A DNA stretch of 64,000 bases, taken from assembly GCF_013466785.1 (NCBI RefSeq), contig NZ_CP059163.1:930001-994000 (forward strand). The letters run 5' to 3'. Positions 1-8,220 of this stretch are shown here, piece by piece (positions within the stretch are counted from its first letter, which is position 1; each line of letters begins with the position of its first letter). The translations under genes and the position numbers were made by a program. The stretch comes from Nocardioides marinisabuli. Lineage in GTDB: Bacteria > Actinomycetota > Actinomycetes > Propionibacteriales > Nocardioidaceae. The notes below the pieces were generated by a model that saw nothing but the letters and a program-made list of their open reading frames with translations, was not told the origin of the DNA and made no database searches.

Positions 1-10
1 GCACGACGAA

Positions 11-37
11 GCCCGCCCCGGCAGGACCGGGGCGGGC
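11..37. terminator. Hairpin terminator, probably bidirectional
   Basis: Perfect 11-bp arms (11-21 and 27-37) enclose a 5-nt loop just beyond the stop codon of the minus-strand AhpD-like gene. A short T-containing tail follows on both strands. It would end that transcript and any plus-strand transcript entering from the left edge. Confidence 0.6.
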
Positions 38-53
38 TTCGGTGCGCCTGCGC

Positions 54-617
54 TCAGGCGGAGACGGTGGCGCCGTTCCACTCGAACTTGCGGAAGGGCT
101 CGTCCACGGGCGTGCGTGCCAGGTGGTTGGTGTAGTTCGACATCACCTTCTGGGAGACGCCGAGGACGACCTCGAGGACCTGGCGCTTGGTGAAGCCGGC
201 GTCGAGGAAGGCCTGCACGCCGGCCTCGTCGACGTCGCCGCGGTCGCGGACCACGGCGAGGGTGAAGGTGCGCAGCGCCTCGAGGCGCGCCTCGGGCAGC
301 GGGGTGCCGTCGCGCAGCGCGTCGGTGATGGCCGAGTCCACCTTCATGCCGTGCGCGATCGCGGTGTGGGCGGGCACGCAGTAGTGGCACGCGTGCTCGA
401 CGTTGACGCTCTGCCACACCACCGTCAGCTCCTCCTTGTCGAAGCTGGAGTCGAGGAAGAGCTGGTGGACCTGCTGGTAGGCCTCGAGCAGGCCCGGGGC
501 CTCGGCCATCGTGGCGTGCAGGCCGGGGATCATCCCGTTCTGCTTGCGCGAGCGGGCCAGCAGCTCCTCGCTGCCCTCGGGTGCGGTGGTCTCGTCGTGC
601 AGCTGGAAGTCGGTCAT
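54..617 (-). CDS. Carboxymuconolactone decarboxylase / AhpD-like protein
   Basis: 187 aa, cytosolic, all-helical AhpD/CMD fold. The active-site signature EHACHYCVPAH lies near residues 74-84: the CxxC pair and the following His form the AhpD-type peroxidase/disulfide centre, so a role in thiol-dependent peroxide or alkyl-hydroperoxide detoxification is likely. The start at 617 is preceded by a clear GAGAGGGAG ribosome site; longer in-frame starts up to 722 run into the promoter region and were rejected. The gene is divergent from a TetR regulator, and a palindrome lies between them, so that regulator probably controls it. The substrate is not evident from sequence. Confidence 0.88.
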   Translation of the reverse strand: MTDFQLHDETTAPEGSEELLARSRKQNGMIPGLHATMAEAPGLLEAYQQVHQLFLDSSFDKEELTVVWQSVNVEHACHYCVPAHTAIAHGMKVDSAITDALRDGTPLPEARLEALRTFTLAVVRDRGDVDEAGVQAFLDAGFTKRQVLEVVLGVSQKVMSNYTNHLARTPVDEPFRKFEWNGATVSA

Positions 618-672
618 GGTGCTCCCTCTCGTAGCGGTCCGGCGGCGCGCGGCGGAGCGCGTCGTCGCTTCA

Positions 673-686
673 GTACCGAACGGTAC
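673..686. promoter_or_regulatory. Candidate TetR operator palindrome
   Basis: The 14-bp sequence GTACCGAACGGTAC has perfect 6-bp arms around a central AA and lies between the divergent AhpD-like and TetR genes. TetR-family operators often have this form (ACCG-n2-CGGT core). The position suits repression of the AhpD-like gene and autoregulation. Confidence 0.55.
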
Positions 687-751
687 ACAATGACTGGGCG
701 ATTCGCTACTAGGCGGTTCCAAAGTCGGGGGTGAGCGCGTACGATGGGCCC

Positions 752-1363
752 ATGAGCACCACGACGACGCTGACGCCCAAGGGCTCGGTGGGCCGACCTC
801 GGCTCTACGACGAGGAGACCGTGCTCGAGTCGCTGACCTCGCTGTTCTGGCGACAGGGCTACACCCAGACCTCCATGGCCGACATCGTGGAGGCCAGCGG
901 CGTGCACAAGCCCAGCCTCTACCGCACGTTCGGGTCCAAGGAGGAGCTCTTCGCCACGGTGCTGCGGCGCTACCTCGCCGAGCGGATCGCCATGTTCGCC
1001 GCCACCATCGGGTCGGCCGGCGAGGGCGTCGCGGCGGTGCACGCGTTCCTGGAGGCCTTCGAGGCCGACGCGGTCTCCGAGCGCGGCCGCGACGGCTGCC
1101 TGATGGTGATGGCCTCCAACGAGCTGCGTGGCCAGCTGCCCGGCTACGACTTCGCCACCGACTACCGCCGCCAGATGCGCGAGCAGCTCGGCGTCCTGGT
1201 CTCGCGCGCCACCGACCCCGCCGACGAGCAGCTGGTCGGCAGCCGCGCCGACCTGTTGACCACCTGCCTGCTCGGCGTGCAGGTCATCCTGCGCTCCGGC
1301 GCCGACGCCGACGACGTCCACCGCTACCTCGCGGCGCTGCACGACACCGTCGACACCTGGTAG
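752..1363 (+). CDS. TetR/AcrR family transcriptional regulator
   Basis: 203 aa. The N-terminal helix-turn-helix is recognisable (about residues 20-65: GRPRLYDEE, then SMADIVEASGVHKPSLYRTF and GSKEELF). The C-terminal helical ligand domain carries the short DGCLMV-type segment seen in AcrR-like regulators whose effectors are small reactive or hydrophobic molecules. A GTG at 731 is in frame, but TACGAT at 740-745 with TTCCAA at 717-722 (17-bp spacer) makes a good promoter whose transcript would begin at about the ATG at 752, so a leaderless start there is preferred. Divergent from, and probably regulating, the AhpD-like gene. The ligand is unknown. Confidence 0.88.
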   Translation: MSTTTTLTPKGSVGRPRLYDEETVLESLTSLFWRQGYTQTSMADIVEASGVHKPSLYRTFGSKEELFATVLRRYLAERIAMFAATIGSAGEGVAAVHAFLEAFEADAVSERGRDGCLMVMASNELRGQLPGYDFATDYRRQMREQLGVLVSRATDPADEQLVGSRADLLTTCLLGVQVILRSGADADDVHRYLAALHDTVDTW

Positions 1364-1402
1364 CCGCGGGCGCGCCCGGTGCCGACCCCCGGGAACGACG
1401 CA

Positions 1403-1432
1403 GGCCCGGCCGCGCGGGGCGCGGACCGGGCC
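1403..1432. terminator. Hairpin downstream of tetR
   Basis: GC-rich arms (1403-1415 and 1419-1432, one bulged base) form a strong hairpin 40 nt after the tetR stop. It also lies just beyond the displaced tRNA-Ala 3' end at 1461, so it may be the tRNA's original terminator from before the insertion. Confidence 0.5.
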
Positions 1433-1460
1433 GGGGGTACATCTGGTGGATCTGCTGCAC

Positions 1461-1499
<39 letters not shown>

Positions 1500-1790
1500 G
1501 GGGCAGACGGTTTCCGTGGTGCCTGCGGGTGCCCAGAGGTTCCCGGTTGACCTGCGGTGATAGGCCGCCCCGTTGCCCGCTGGTGCGCAGACTACGACGA
1601 GACCCTCGCCTTGGCCGAGGCGGCTGGACCGGTGCGGTTTTCATCCTCCGCGCGGGACGGCGCCGGTGGGTGTCGTGCGCTACCGCTGGTTGTCCCGGGC
1701 GGGGTCTGCGCTGTGTCGGCCCGACGCAATCAGGCGCGGCGAGCAGAGCGGAGACCGCGCGCACCGCCAAGGATCGGCGACGCTGCGGGG

Positions 1791-2444
1791 CTAGTTGCTG
1801 GCGCCACGCATCGAGAATCCGAGTGGGAACCAGTCGGTGCGATACGTGCGTCCCGCCGCCTCATAGACGTAACGGCTCCGCTCGGTGAGCAGTGTGCCGG
1901 CGCGCGTCTTGCGGAGTTCGACGAACACGAGGTCGGAGCCCGAGGCTTCGTCCCCGCACCGGCTCCGCACCTCGTTCTCAGGATGTAGTTGCGCCCCCTG
2001 GGGCGTCTTGCGCAACCGGCCGATACGGCTGACGGGCATCGTGGTGAGCTCGGAGGAGGCGACCACGCCGATGTCGGTGATCTCGATGCCGCTGTCGGTG
2101 GGATCGAGCTCGATGCCGGTCAGCCGTACCGCGCCGCCGCGTCCCTCGCCTGTCGTCCCGACGGCCCCGCCTCGGCCCTCGAGGCACACGTTGGGGCCGT
2201 CCAAGGTGGCGTAGTCACCGACGTCGGCGCCGCGGAACCCGGAGACGGCCTCGCCGAGCATCAGCACCTGCACAGTGGAGGGGACCTCTGGCTGGGTCGC
2301 CGGCCCGGTGTCTTCCTCGGTGCCGCCCACGGAGCATGCTGCCGAAGCCACCGCAGCAGCCACGAGCGCTGGCCACAAGGCCCAGCCGCCCAGGCGTCTC
2401 AGGGGTGGGCCGCCACGCCCGGGGTGACCGTCAGCATCGTCCAT
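1791..2444 (-). CDS. Putative lipoprotein / exported protein in the tRNA-Ala island
   Basis: 217 aa with the start at 2444; the longer in-frame extension is low-complexity Arg/Ser/Thr and unlikely. A hydrophobic stretch (about residues 16-35) ends at SAAC, a weak lipobox because -3 is Ser rather than Leu/Val/Ile. The mature part is hydrophilic with no family I recognise. It contains GRGGAVGTTGEGRGGAVRL, a short Gly-rich near-repeat. It lies wholly inside the insertion scar, which suggests horizontal origin. Expression and function are unknown. Confidence 0.5.
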   Translation of the reverse strand: MDDADGHPGRGGPPLRRLGGWALWPALVAAAVASAACSVGGTEEDTGPATQPEVPSTVQVLMLGEAVSGFRGADVGDYATLDGPNVCLEGRGGAVGTTGEGRGGAVRLTGIELDPTDSGIEITDIGVVASSELTTMPVSRIGRLRKTPQGAQLHPENEVRSRCGDEASGSDLVFVELRKTRAGTLLTERSRYVYEAAGRTYRTDWFPLGFSMRGASN

Positions 2445-2775
2445 GGGGAGATCGACTGTTCTGTGTGTCGGTGCGGCCACAGGGCTCCGTGCGCCGCTTC
2501 TTGGGACGGTAGTGCACGTACCTCGAGTGATGGACTCCGGCCTCGAGCTCGATGCGGTGCCGGTCGACCTGCGAGACCGTGCCCGGTGGCAGACCGTGCC
2601 GGCAGACCTTCGCAAGCCCGGCCTTGAGCTGCAGCTTGCCGCGGTCCTTCCTGCCCTTGATCCGCTGGACGTAGCGCAGGATGCGGTCGTACTTGTCCTT
2701 GAGATCCTGGGTTGTGTCGGCGAACAGCTTCACCTTGGCACCCTTGGGGAACAGCTTCTTGGCGTTCGCCGCCAA
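2431..2775 (-). CDS. Hypothetical basic protein, island remnant
   Basis: 114 aa, very Lys/Arg-rich (MAANAKKLFPKGAKVKLFAD at the start, then a charged helical stretch to about residue 50). The last residues overlap the start of the lipoprotein gene by 14 nt. I recognise no family. The first 60 residues have plausible coding character, while the C-terminal third looks random, so it may be a truncated or frameshifted remnant next to the attachment site. Confidence 0.3.
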   Translation of the reverse strand: MAANAKKLFPKGAKVKLFADTTQDLKDKYDRILRYVQRIKGRKDRGKLQLKAGLAKVCRHGLPPGTVSQVDRHRIELEAGVHHSRYVHYRPKKRRTEPCGRTDTQNSRSPHGRC

Positions 2776-2838
2776 GGCGATTCGTGAGGCCCAACCGTCG
2801 AGTTTTCGTCGAGTGCGACGATCCTAGTCACTACAGAA

Positions 2839-2879
2839 AGAAGACCCCCGGCCGCGTTGTCGCTGGTCGGAGGTCTTCT
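2839..2879 (-). terminator. Terminator of the tRNA-Ala gene
   Basis: Arms at 2839-2853 and 2865-2879 (AGAAGACC/GGTCTTCT outer pairs) form a stable hairpin just 3' of the tRNA, followed on the minus strand by a CTTTCT tail. It sits inside the inserted segment, so the element brought its own terminator for the tRNA transcript. Confidence 0.65.
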
Positions 2880-2881
2880 CG

Positions 2882-2958
<77 letters not shown>

Positions 2959-3034
2959 ATCGCGCCCGAAGACGCGGGTTGAACGCTAGCACCCGGGCCG
3001 CGCCGGACCGAATCCAGCCCCGCCCGAGTCGGGC

Positions 3035-3910
3035 TCAGGAACCGACCGCGCGCCCCTCGTCGCCCTGGTCGCGCTGGGCGCGGCGCTCACGCTCGGCCTG
3101 GTCGCTCTCGCGGGCCAGTGCGGCGTCGATCTCGGTGCGGCCCGAGGTCCACACGCCGGTCGAGTCGAGGTCGATGGTGCGCACGGTGCGGCGGGCCGCG
3201 GCGGGCTTCGTGACGTACGTCGGCAGGGTCACCGGCATCATCTCCCAGCCGCCGGTGGGCAGCTCGACCGCCTCCTCGGCCACCACCGGGACCTCCTCGG
3301 TGGCTGGCCCCTCCTCCTCGGCGGCCGGGGCGGCGGTCGCGGGGTCGACCGGCTCGCCCTGGGCGTCGTCGTTCTCGTCGGTGTCGCCGACGGGCACCGC
3401 CGGGATGCGCGCGAGCGGTCCGGCGAGGCCGGTCTCGCGGCGCACCATCAGCCGGCAGGCGACCAGCCAGGCGACCAGGAGCGCACCGGGCACGCCGAGG
3501 TAGCCGGGGGCCACGACCCCGGTCAGGGCCAGCACCCCCACCACCACGAGCGCCCCGAGCAGCGCCATCAGCACCCGACGGCGACGACGGGCGGCGCGGT
3601 TGGCGGCCTCGCGGCGCTGGGCCGGGGTCCGCAGCGGCGGCAGCGCCGAGGCGTCGAGCGAGGCCTCGACCGAGGCAGCGCTGGCCTTGGTGACCACCAC
3701 CGGCGGCGCGGCGGCGCGACCGGGGGTGACGACCAGGCGCGCAGAGCGGCGGGTGACCGGCTCGCGGCGGGCCAGCACCCGCATGGTCTGGCTGAAGCGG
3801 TCGACCGAACGGCTGCGCACCACGTCGTCGTGGTGCTTGAGCGCCTTCGGGACCAGGTAGACGGCCCACGCCACAGCGAGGGCGACGAAGATCAGTGCGC
3901 TCAGGTCCAC
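3035..3910 (-). CDS. glpR: GlpR-like divisome membrane protein
   Basis: 291 aa. An N-terminal membrane segment (about 4-20) is followed by a basic linker, a second hydrophobic region (about 113-150, likely two helices) and a long acidic, Pro/Ala/Glu-rich cytosolic tail. It corresponds to Rv0996 of M. tuberculosis and to Corynebacterium GlpR, the membrane receptor reported for the MoeA-like protein Glp at the division site. Identification rests on membrane layout plus position after galU-glp-...-rimJ, so the name is inferred. The GTG start at 3910 lies 7 nt after TAGGGT (3923-3918, minus strand): an own leaderless promoter, separate from the upstream operon. Confidence 0.65.
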   Translation of the reverse strand: MDLSALIFVALAVAWAVYLVPKALKHHDDVVRSRSVDRFSQTMRVLARREPVTRRSARLVVTPGRAAAPPVVVTKASAASVEASLDASALPPLRTPAQRREAANRAARRRRRVLMALLGALVVVGVLALTGVVAPGYLGVPGALLVAWLVACRLMVRRETGLAGPLARIPAVPVGDTDENDDAQGEPVDPATAAPAAEEEGPATEEVPVVAEEAVELPTGGWEMMPVTLPTYVTKPAAARRTVRTIDLDSTGVWTSGRTEIDAALARESDQAERERRAQRDQGDEGRAVGS

Positions 3911-4015
3911 GGAGTCGACCCTAGGTCCGCTAGCGCAGGGTGGGGTGGATGTCTACACGTGTGTCGCAAATTGCTGGTGTGACTGGTGGGGTTTCTGGCC
4001 TCACAGACCCGGCGC

Positions 4016-4627
4016 TCAGCCCCCGACCCGGCTCACCAGCCCGCCGGGCGGCACGTCCTCGACGGTGACGGCGTAGAGACGGTGGTCGCGCCAGTCGCCG
4101 TCGATGTGCAGGTAGCGCGGGGCGTAGCCGACCTCGTGGGCGCCCAGCTTCTCGGCGACGCGCAGCGAGTTGGAGTTCTCGGGGCGGATCGCGATCTCGA
4201 CGCGGTGCAGGCCCAGCTCGGCGAAGGCGTGGTCCAGCACCATCGCGACCGCCAGCGGCATGATCCCGCGACCGGCGAAGCGCCGGTCGATCCAGTAGCC
4301 CACCGACCCGAACTGCGCGGAGCCGCCGACCACGTTGTTGAGGGTCACCTGCCCGGCGAACTCGCCGCCGACCTCGACCACGAAGGGGTACGTCGTGCCC
4401 TGGCGCGCCTGGCGCCGCATCCGCCACACCAGCGCCCGGAACGTCGTGGGCCGCGGGTCTCCCCCCGGCGGGACGGTGGCGTCCCACGGCACCAGCCAGG
4501 TGGCGTTGGCCTGCCGGGCGCGCCGCCACGCCTCGGCGTCGGCGACCCGCATCGGTCGCAGCACCACCTCACCGTGGCGCAGCCGCACCGGCCACCCGCG
4601 CCGACCGCGCAGGCGGGAGCGGCTCAA
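4016..4627 (-). CDS. RimJ-like GNAT N-acetyltransferase
   Basis: 203 aa GNAT protein of the RimJ/RimL group (ribosomal-protein or general N-alpha acetyltransferases). Visible features: VRLRHGEVVLRPMRVADAEA at the start, the acetyl-CoA-binding RRFAGRGIMPLA loop (about 121-132) and the family C-terminal motif HRVEIAIRPENSNSLRVAEK. TTG start at 4627 overlaps the mog stop as TTGA, so it is translationally coupled to the upstream operon. The same galU-moeA-rimJ order occurs in mycobacteria (Rv0993-Rv0995). The protein substrate cannot be told from sequence. Confidence 0.85.
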   Translation of the reverse strand: MSRSRLRGRRGWPVRLRHGEVVLRPMRVADAEAWRRARQANATWLVPWDATVPPGGDPRPTTFRALVWRMRRQARQGTTYPFVVEVGGEFAGQVTLNNVVGGSAQFGSVGYWIDRRFAGRGIMPLAVAMVLDHAFAELGLHRVEIAIRPENSNSLRVAEKLGAHEVGYAPRYLHIDGDWRDHRLYAVTVEDVPPGGLVSRVGG

Positions 4628-5100
4628 TGGTCGCTCCCGACGACCTGCTCGGCGGCGTGCACCAGCACCGGCGCCAGCACCTCGAGGCCGTCCTTCACCC
4701 CGCCGCGCGAGCCCGGGAGGTTGACCACCAGGCAGGAGCCGACCAGGCCGGCCAGCCCGCGCGAGAGCATCGCGGTCGGCACCCCCTTGGCCAGGCCGTG
4801 GGCGCGGATCGCCTCGGCGATGCCGGGCACCTCGCGCTCCAGCAGCGACCGGGTCGCCTCGGGGGTGCGGTCGGTCGGGGTCAGCCCGGTGCCGCCGGTG
4901 GTGAGCACCACCCGGGCGCCCGCCGCGACGGCGGTGGCGATGGCCTCGCGCACCGGGTCGCCGTCGGGCACCACCACCGGCTCGTCGACCACGAAGCCCA
5001 GCTCGCGCAGGGCGGTGACGATCAGCGGGCCGGTGGTGTCGTCGTACACCCCGGCCGCGGCGCGGTTGGAGGCGACCACGACCCCGGCGAGCAGGCTCAC
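4624..5100 (-). CDS. mog: Molybdopterin adenylyltransferase (MogA/MoaB type)
   Basis: 158 aa, MoCF-fold enzyme that adenylylates molybdopterin before molybdate insertion. Motifs: TTGGTGLTPTDRTPEATR (about 70-87), PGIAEAIR and the NLPGSRGG segment of the MPT-binding loop. GTG start at 5100 overlaps the moaC stop (GTGA); the 3' end overlaps rimJ (TTGA). Placed between moaC and rimJ in a five-gene overlapping operon that also has the MoeA-family protein, so the cluster has cofactor-making potential apart from any cell-division role of Glp. Confidence 0.88.
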   Translation of the reverse strand: MSLLAGVVVASNRAAAGVYDDTTGPLIVTALRELGFVVDEPVVVPDGDPVREAIATAVAAGARVVLTTGGTGLTPTDRTPEATRSLLEREVPGIAEAIRAHGLAKGVPTAMLSRGLAGLVGSCLVVNLPGSRGGVKDGLEVLAPVLVHAAEQVVGSDH

Positions 5101-5594
5101 GGCCGCGCCCAGTCGCCCGAGCGCCCGCCGCTCTTGGTCTCGACCCGCACGTCGGTGATGACGGCGGCCTTGTCGACGGCCTTGACCATGTCGACCACGG
5201 TCAGCGCGGCGACCGAGACGGCCGTCAGCGCCTCCATCTCGACGCCGGTGCGGTCGGTGGTGCGCACGGTCGCGGCGATCTCGACGGCGTCGTCGGCGAC
5301 CGCCAGGTCGACCTCGACGCCCGAGAGCGCGAGCGGGTGGCACAGCGGGACCAGCGACGGGGTCTGCTTGGCGCCCATGATCCCGGCCAGCCGCGCCACC
5401 GCGAGCGCGTCGCCCTTGGGCACGCCCTCGCCGCGCAGCAGCGCCACGACCTGCGCCGAGACCAGCACCCGGCCCGAGGCGCGGGCGGTGCGCGCGGTCA
5501 CGGCCTTCTCGGAGACGTCGACCATGCGGGCGGCGCCGTGCTCGTCGACGTGGGTCAGCCGGTCCTGCCCCGGCTCGCCCGACGCGCCGGCCAT
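5097..5594 (-). CDS. moaC: Cyclic pyranopterin monophosphate synthase MoaC
   Basis: 165 aa, the family's usual size. MoaC converts the MoaA product 3',8-cyclo-GTP to cyclic pyranopterin monophosphate. Signature segments are intact: THVDEHGAARMVDVSEK, LVPLCHPLALSGVEVDL, DRTGVEMEALTAVSVAALTV and the C-terminal KSGGRSGDW. ATG at 5594 shares one base with the glp/moeA stop (TGATG); its own stop overlaps mog. No moaA, moaD or moaE is in the window, so the rest of the pathway must be elsewhere. Confidence 0.95.
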   Translation of the reverse strand: MAGASGEPGQDRLTHVDEHGAARMVDVSEKAVTARTARASGRVLVSAQVVALLRGEGVPKGDALAVARLAGIMGAKQTPSLVPLCHPLALSGVEVDLAVADDAVEIAATVRTTDRTGVEMEALTAVSVAALTVVDMVKAVDKAAVITDVRVETKSGGRSGDWARP

Positions 5595-6832
5595 CAGTGG
5601 CCGCCCTCGAGACCGGAGTCGAGGTGGATCACGCTGACCTCGGCGCCCGCGGGCAGCTCGGTGACGTCCTCGGGGACGACGACCAGCGCGTCGGCCTCGG
5701 CGAGGTCGCCGACCAGGTGCGAGCCCGGGCCGCCGACCGGGCTGACCCGGCCGTGGCCGGGCTCGGTGGTGGCGCGCAGGAACTGGCGCCGCCCGGGCGG
5801 CGAGGAGATCGCGTGGGTCAGCCGCATCGGCACCTGCGGGCGCGAGACCGGGGTCAGCCCCATCATCGTGCGCAGCGCCGGCAGCACGAACATCTCGAAG
5901 GACAGGTACGACGACACCGGGTTGCCGGGCAGCGTGAAGATCAGCGTGTCGTCCTCGCCGACCGTGCCGAAGCCCTGCGGCTTGCCCGGCTGCATCGCCA
6001 CCGGGCCGAACCAGACCGTGCCCAGCGGCGCGAGCGCCTCCTTGACCACGTCGTAGTCGCCCATCGAGATGCCGCCCGAGGTCACCACGACGTCGGCGCG
6101 CACCAGCTGGTCCTCGAGGGCGTCGAGGAAGGCGCGCGGCTGGTCGGGCACGATCCCGACCCGGTAGGCCAGCGCCCCGGCGCGGCGGGCGGCGGCGGCC
6201 AGCAGGAAGGAGTTGCCGTCGTAGATCGAGTCGTGGCCCAGGTCGGTGCCGGGCTCGCGCAGCTCGGTGCCGGTGGAGAGGATCACCACCCGCGGGCGGG
6301 GCCGCACCGCGATGGTCGAGCGGCCGACCGAGGCCAGCAGCCCCAGGTGGCGCGGGCCGAGCACGGTGCCCTCGTCGATGAGCAGGTCGCCGACGGCGAC
6401 GTCCTCGCCCGAGCAGCGCACGTGCTGGCCGTCGGCGGGCGCCTTGTCGATGCGCACCCGGGCCACGCCGCGGTCGGTCCACTCGTAGGGCACCACCGCG
6501 TCGGCGCCGGCCGGCATCGGCGCGCCGGTCATGATCTTGGCCGCCGTGCCCGGCGAGAGCGCCAGCAGGCGGGCGTTGCCGGCGCCGATCTCGCCAACCA
6601 CGGGCAGCTCGACCGGGGTGTCGGCCCCGGCGCCGGCCACGTCGGCGCGGTGCACGGCGTACCCGTCCATCGCGGAGTTGTCGAAGGGCGGCAGCGGGAT
6701 CGGCGAGACCACCGACTCGGCGGCGGCCAGGCCCAGCGACTCCATCAGGGGCTGCTGGTAGGCCGGCAGCGGGCGGACCGCGGCCAGGATCCGCTCGAGG
6801 TGCTCCTCGACGGTGATGGGCGCGTCAGGCAT
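5594..6832 (-). CDS. glp: MoeA/Glp family molybdopterin molybdenumtransferase-like protein
   Basis: 412 aa with all MoeA domains: the N-terminal PFDNSAMDGYA motif (about 49-59), MoCF-fold domain III with VVILSTGTEL, GNSFLLAAAARRAG and VTSGGISMGDYD (about 246-257), the TLPGNPVSSY loop, and the C-terminal beta domain. Biochemically it would insert molybdate into adenylylated molybdopterin. Gene order (galU before, rimJ and a GlpR-like protein after) matches the locus of Rv0994 and corynebacterial Glp, a gephyrin-like protein reported to act in the divisome through GlpR. Both roles are possible. It overlaps galU by 8 nt. Confidence 0.85.
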   Translation of the reverse strand: MPDAPITVEEHLERILAAVRPLPAYQQPLMESLGLAAAESVVSPIPLPPFDNSAMDGYAVHRADVAGAGADTPVELPVVGEIGAGNARLLALSPGTAAKIMTGAPMPAGADAVVPYEWTDRGVARVRIDKAPADGQHVRCSGEDVAVGDLLIDEGTVLGPRHLGLLASVGRSTIAVRPRPRVVILSTGTELREPGTDLGHDSIYDGNSFLLAAAARRAGALAYRVGIVPDQPRAFLDALEDQLVRADVVVTSGGISMGDYDVVKEALAPLGTVWFGPVAMQPGKPQGFGTVGEDDTLIFTLPGNPVSSYLSFEMFVLPALRTMMGLTPVSRPQVPMRLTHAISSPPGRRQFLRATTEPGHGRVSPVGGPGSHLVGDLAEADALVVVPEDVTELPAGAEVSVIHLDSGLEGGH

Positions 6833-8213
6833 CCGGGTCGCCGCTCAGCACGGCACCCGGCTCGACGCGCTGGGCCGAGCGGCCCCCGACGGTCACGTCG
6901 CCGACCACCGAGACGCCGTGGCCGAAGGTGACGTCGCCCGCGATGCTGAGGCGCTGGGCCTGCTTCAACGACGGCGCGCCCTCGGGGAAGCGCTTGTCGA
7001 ACTCGCCGACGAGCTTGTAGTAGGTCTCGTCGAGCTCGACGAACGGCACCTGCTCGGCCTCCTGGTCGAGCACGAAGTCCTTGCCGATGGCGTAGACGTC
7101 GGAGCGCAGCACCAGCAGGTCGTTCGTCGTCTTGACCGGCACGAAGCGGTCGCGGCCCACCTCGATCAGGCGGGCGCCCTCGAAGACCTCGATCGCCGCA
7201 CCCATGGCGGTCTCGACCTGGATCACCTCGGGCGACTTCTTGTCGCCGGGGTCGACGTTCTTGACGTTCTTGATCAGCGGCAGGCCGAGGATGCCCTCGC
7301 GCTGGTCGAGGGCGTCCTTCATCGCCTGCAGGTCGAACCACAGGTTGTTGGTGGAGGTGAAGCGGTGCCGCTCGAGGTCGCCGAGCGCCGCCTTGTCCTC
7401 CTCGAGGGTCTGCGCGGTCTCCCGCAGCACGATCCGTCCGTCGCTCTTGCGGCGCGCGAAGTGACCGCCCTTGCGGTCCGAGGCGGTGCGCCGCACGGCC
7501 TCGATCGCGAACGGCGCCCCCGACGCGGCGAACCAGCCGGCGACCCGCGGGTCGGGCACGGCGCCGAGGTTGTCGGAGTTGGAGACGAAGACGTAGCGGT
7601 AGCCGGCCTCGATCAGCTGGTCGAGCAGCCCGGTGCCGCGCAGGGCGGTGTAGAGGTCGCCGTGCCCGGGCGGGCACCACTCGAGGTCGGGGTCCTTGGG
7701 CCAGCTGACCGGCGAGAGGTCCTTGACCAGGAGCTTGGGCTCCTTGTTCTGCAGGAACTCCAGGGGCAGACCCGCGACCGGCAGGTCGTCGTAGCGCGCG
7801 AGCGCGTCCATGGTGTCGCCGGAGGTGCGGAAGGAGTTCATGAAGATCAGCGGCAGCCGCGCCTGGTGCTGCTGGCGCAGGTGCAGCACCTGGCGGGCGA
7901 TGATGTCGAGGAACGACAGCCCGCGGCGCACGCACAGCAGCGACTTGGCCCGGTCCATGCCCATCGAGGTGCCGAGCCCGCCGTTGAGCTTGATCACCGC
8001 CGTCTCGGTGATCGCCCTCGTGGCGACCTCGTCGTCGACCTCGACGTCGGCCAGCGACTCCATGTCGACCGGCTCGATGCTCGACTCGGGGATCATCCCG
8101 GTCTCTCCGTGCTCGAGCAGGCGGTAGTAGTGCGCGAAGGTCTCGACAGCGACCTCGTCGACACCGGCGGCCTTCATCTTCTCGCGGGCAGCGCGCAAGC
8201 CAGGGGAACCCAT
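6825..8213 (-). CDS. galU: UTP-glucose-1-phosphate uridylyltransferase, UDPGP type 1
   Basis: 462 aa. Makes UDP-glucose from UTP and glucose-1-phosphate for cell-envelope glycans. It is not the usual ~300-aa bacterial GalU but the larger UDPGP type 1 form otherwise known from eukaryotes and some actinobacteria (UgpA). The nucleotide loop KLNGGLGTSMGM is near residue 75, with LPLIFMNSF, the PPGHGDLY segment and a C-terminal left-handed beta-helix-like tail. The ATG at 8213 is chosen because TACGAT (8226-8221, minus strand) lies 7 nt upstream, giving a leaderless start; extension to 8255 would cross that promoter. First gene of the glp-moaC-mog-rimJ operon. Confidence 0.92.
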   Translation of the reverse strand: MGSPGLRAAREKMKAAGVDEVAVETFAHYYRLLEHGETGMIPESSIEPVDMESLADVEVDDEVATRAITETAVIKLNGGLGTSMGMDRAKSLLCVRRGLSFLDIIARQVLHLRQQHQARLPLIFMNSFRTSGDTMDALARYDDLPVAGLPLEFLQNKEPKLLVKDLSPVSWPKDPDLEWCPPGHGDLYTALRGTGLLDQLIEAGYRYVFVSNSDNLGAVPDPRVAGWFAASGAPFAIEAVRRTASDRKGGHFARRKSDGRIVLRETAQTLEEDKAALGDLERHRFTSTNNLWFDLQAMKDALDQREGILGLPLIKNVKNVDPGDKKSPEVIQVETAMGAAIEVFEGARLIEVGRDRFVPVKTTNDLLVLRSDVYAIGKDFVLDQEAEQVPFVELDETYYKLVGEFDKRFPEGAPSLKQAQRLSIAGDVTFGHGVSVVGDVTVGGRSAQRVEPGAVLSGDPDA

Positions 8214-8220
8214 ACGACCG

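Larger units (their letters stand above)
1500..2881. mobile_element. Remnant of an element integrated at tRNA-Ala
   Basis: About 1.4 kb bounded by the 39-bp direct repeats. No integrase, excisionase or other mobility gene is recognisable. The contents are a putative lipoprotein gene, a short unknown ORF and about 290 bp (1500-1790) in which I see no gene. Codon use looks less strictly G/C-ending than in the flanks. It reads as a decayed or internally deleted island. Confidence 0.6.
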
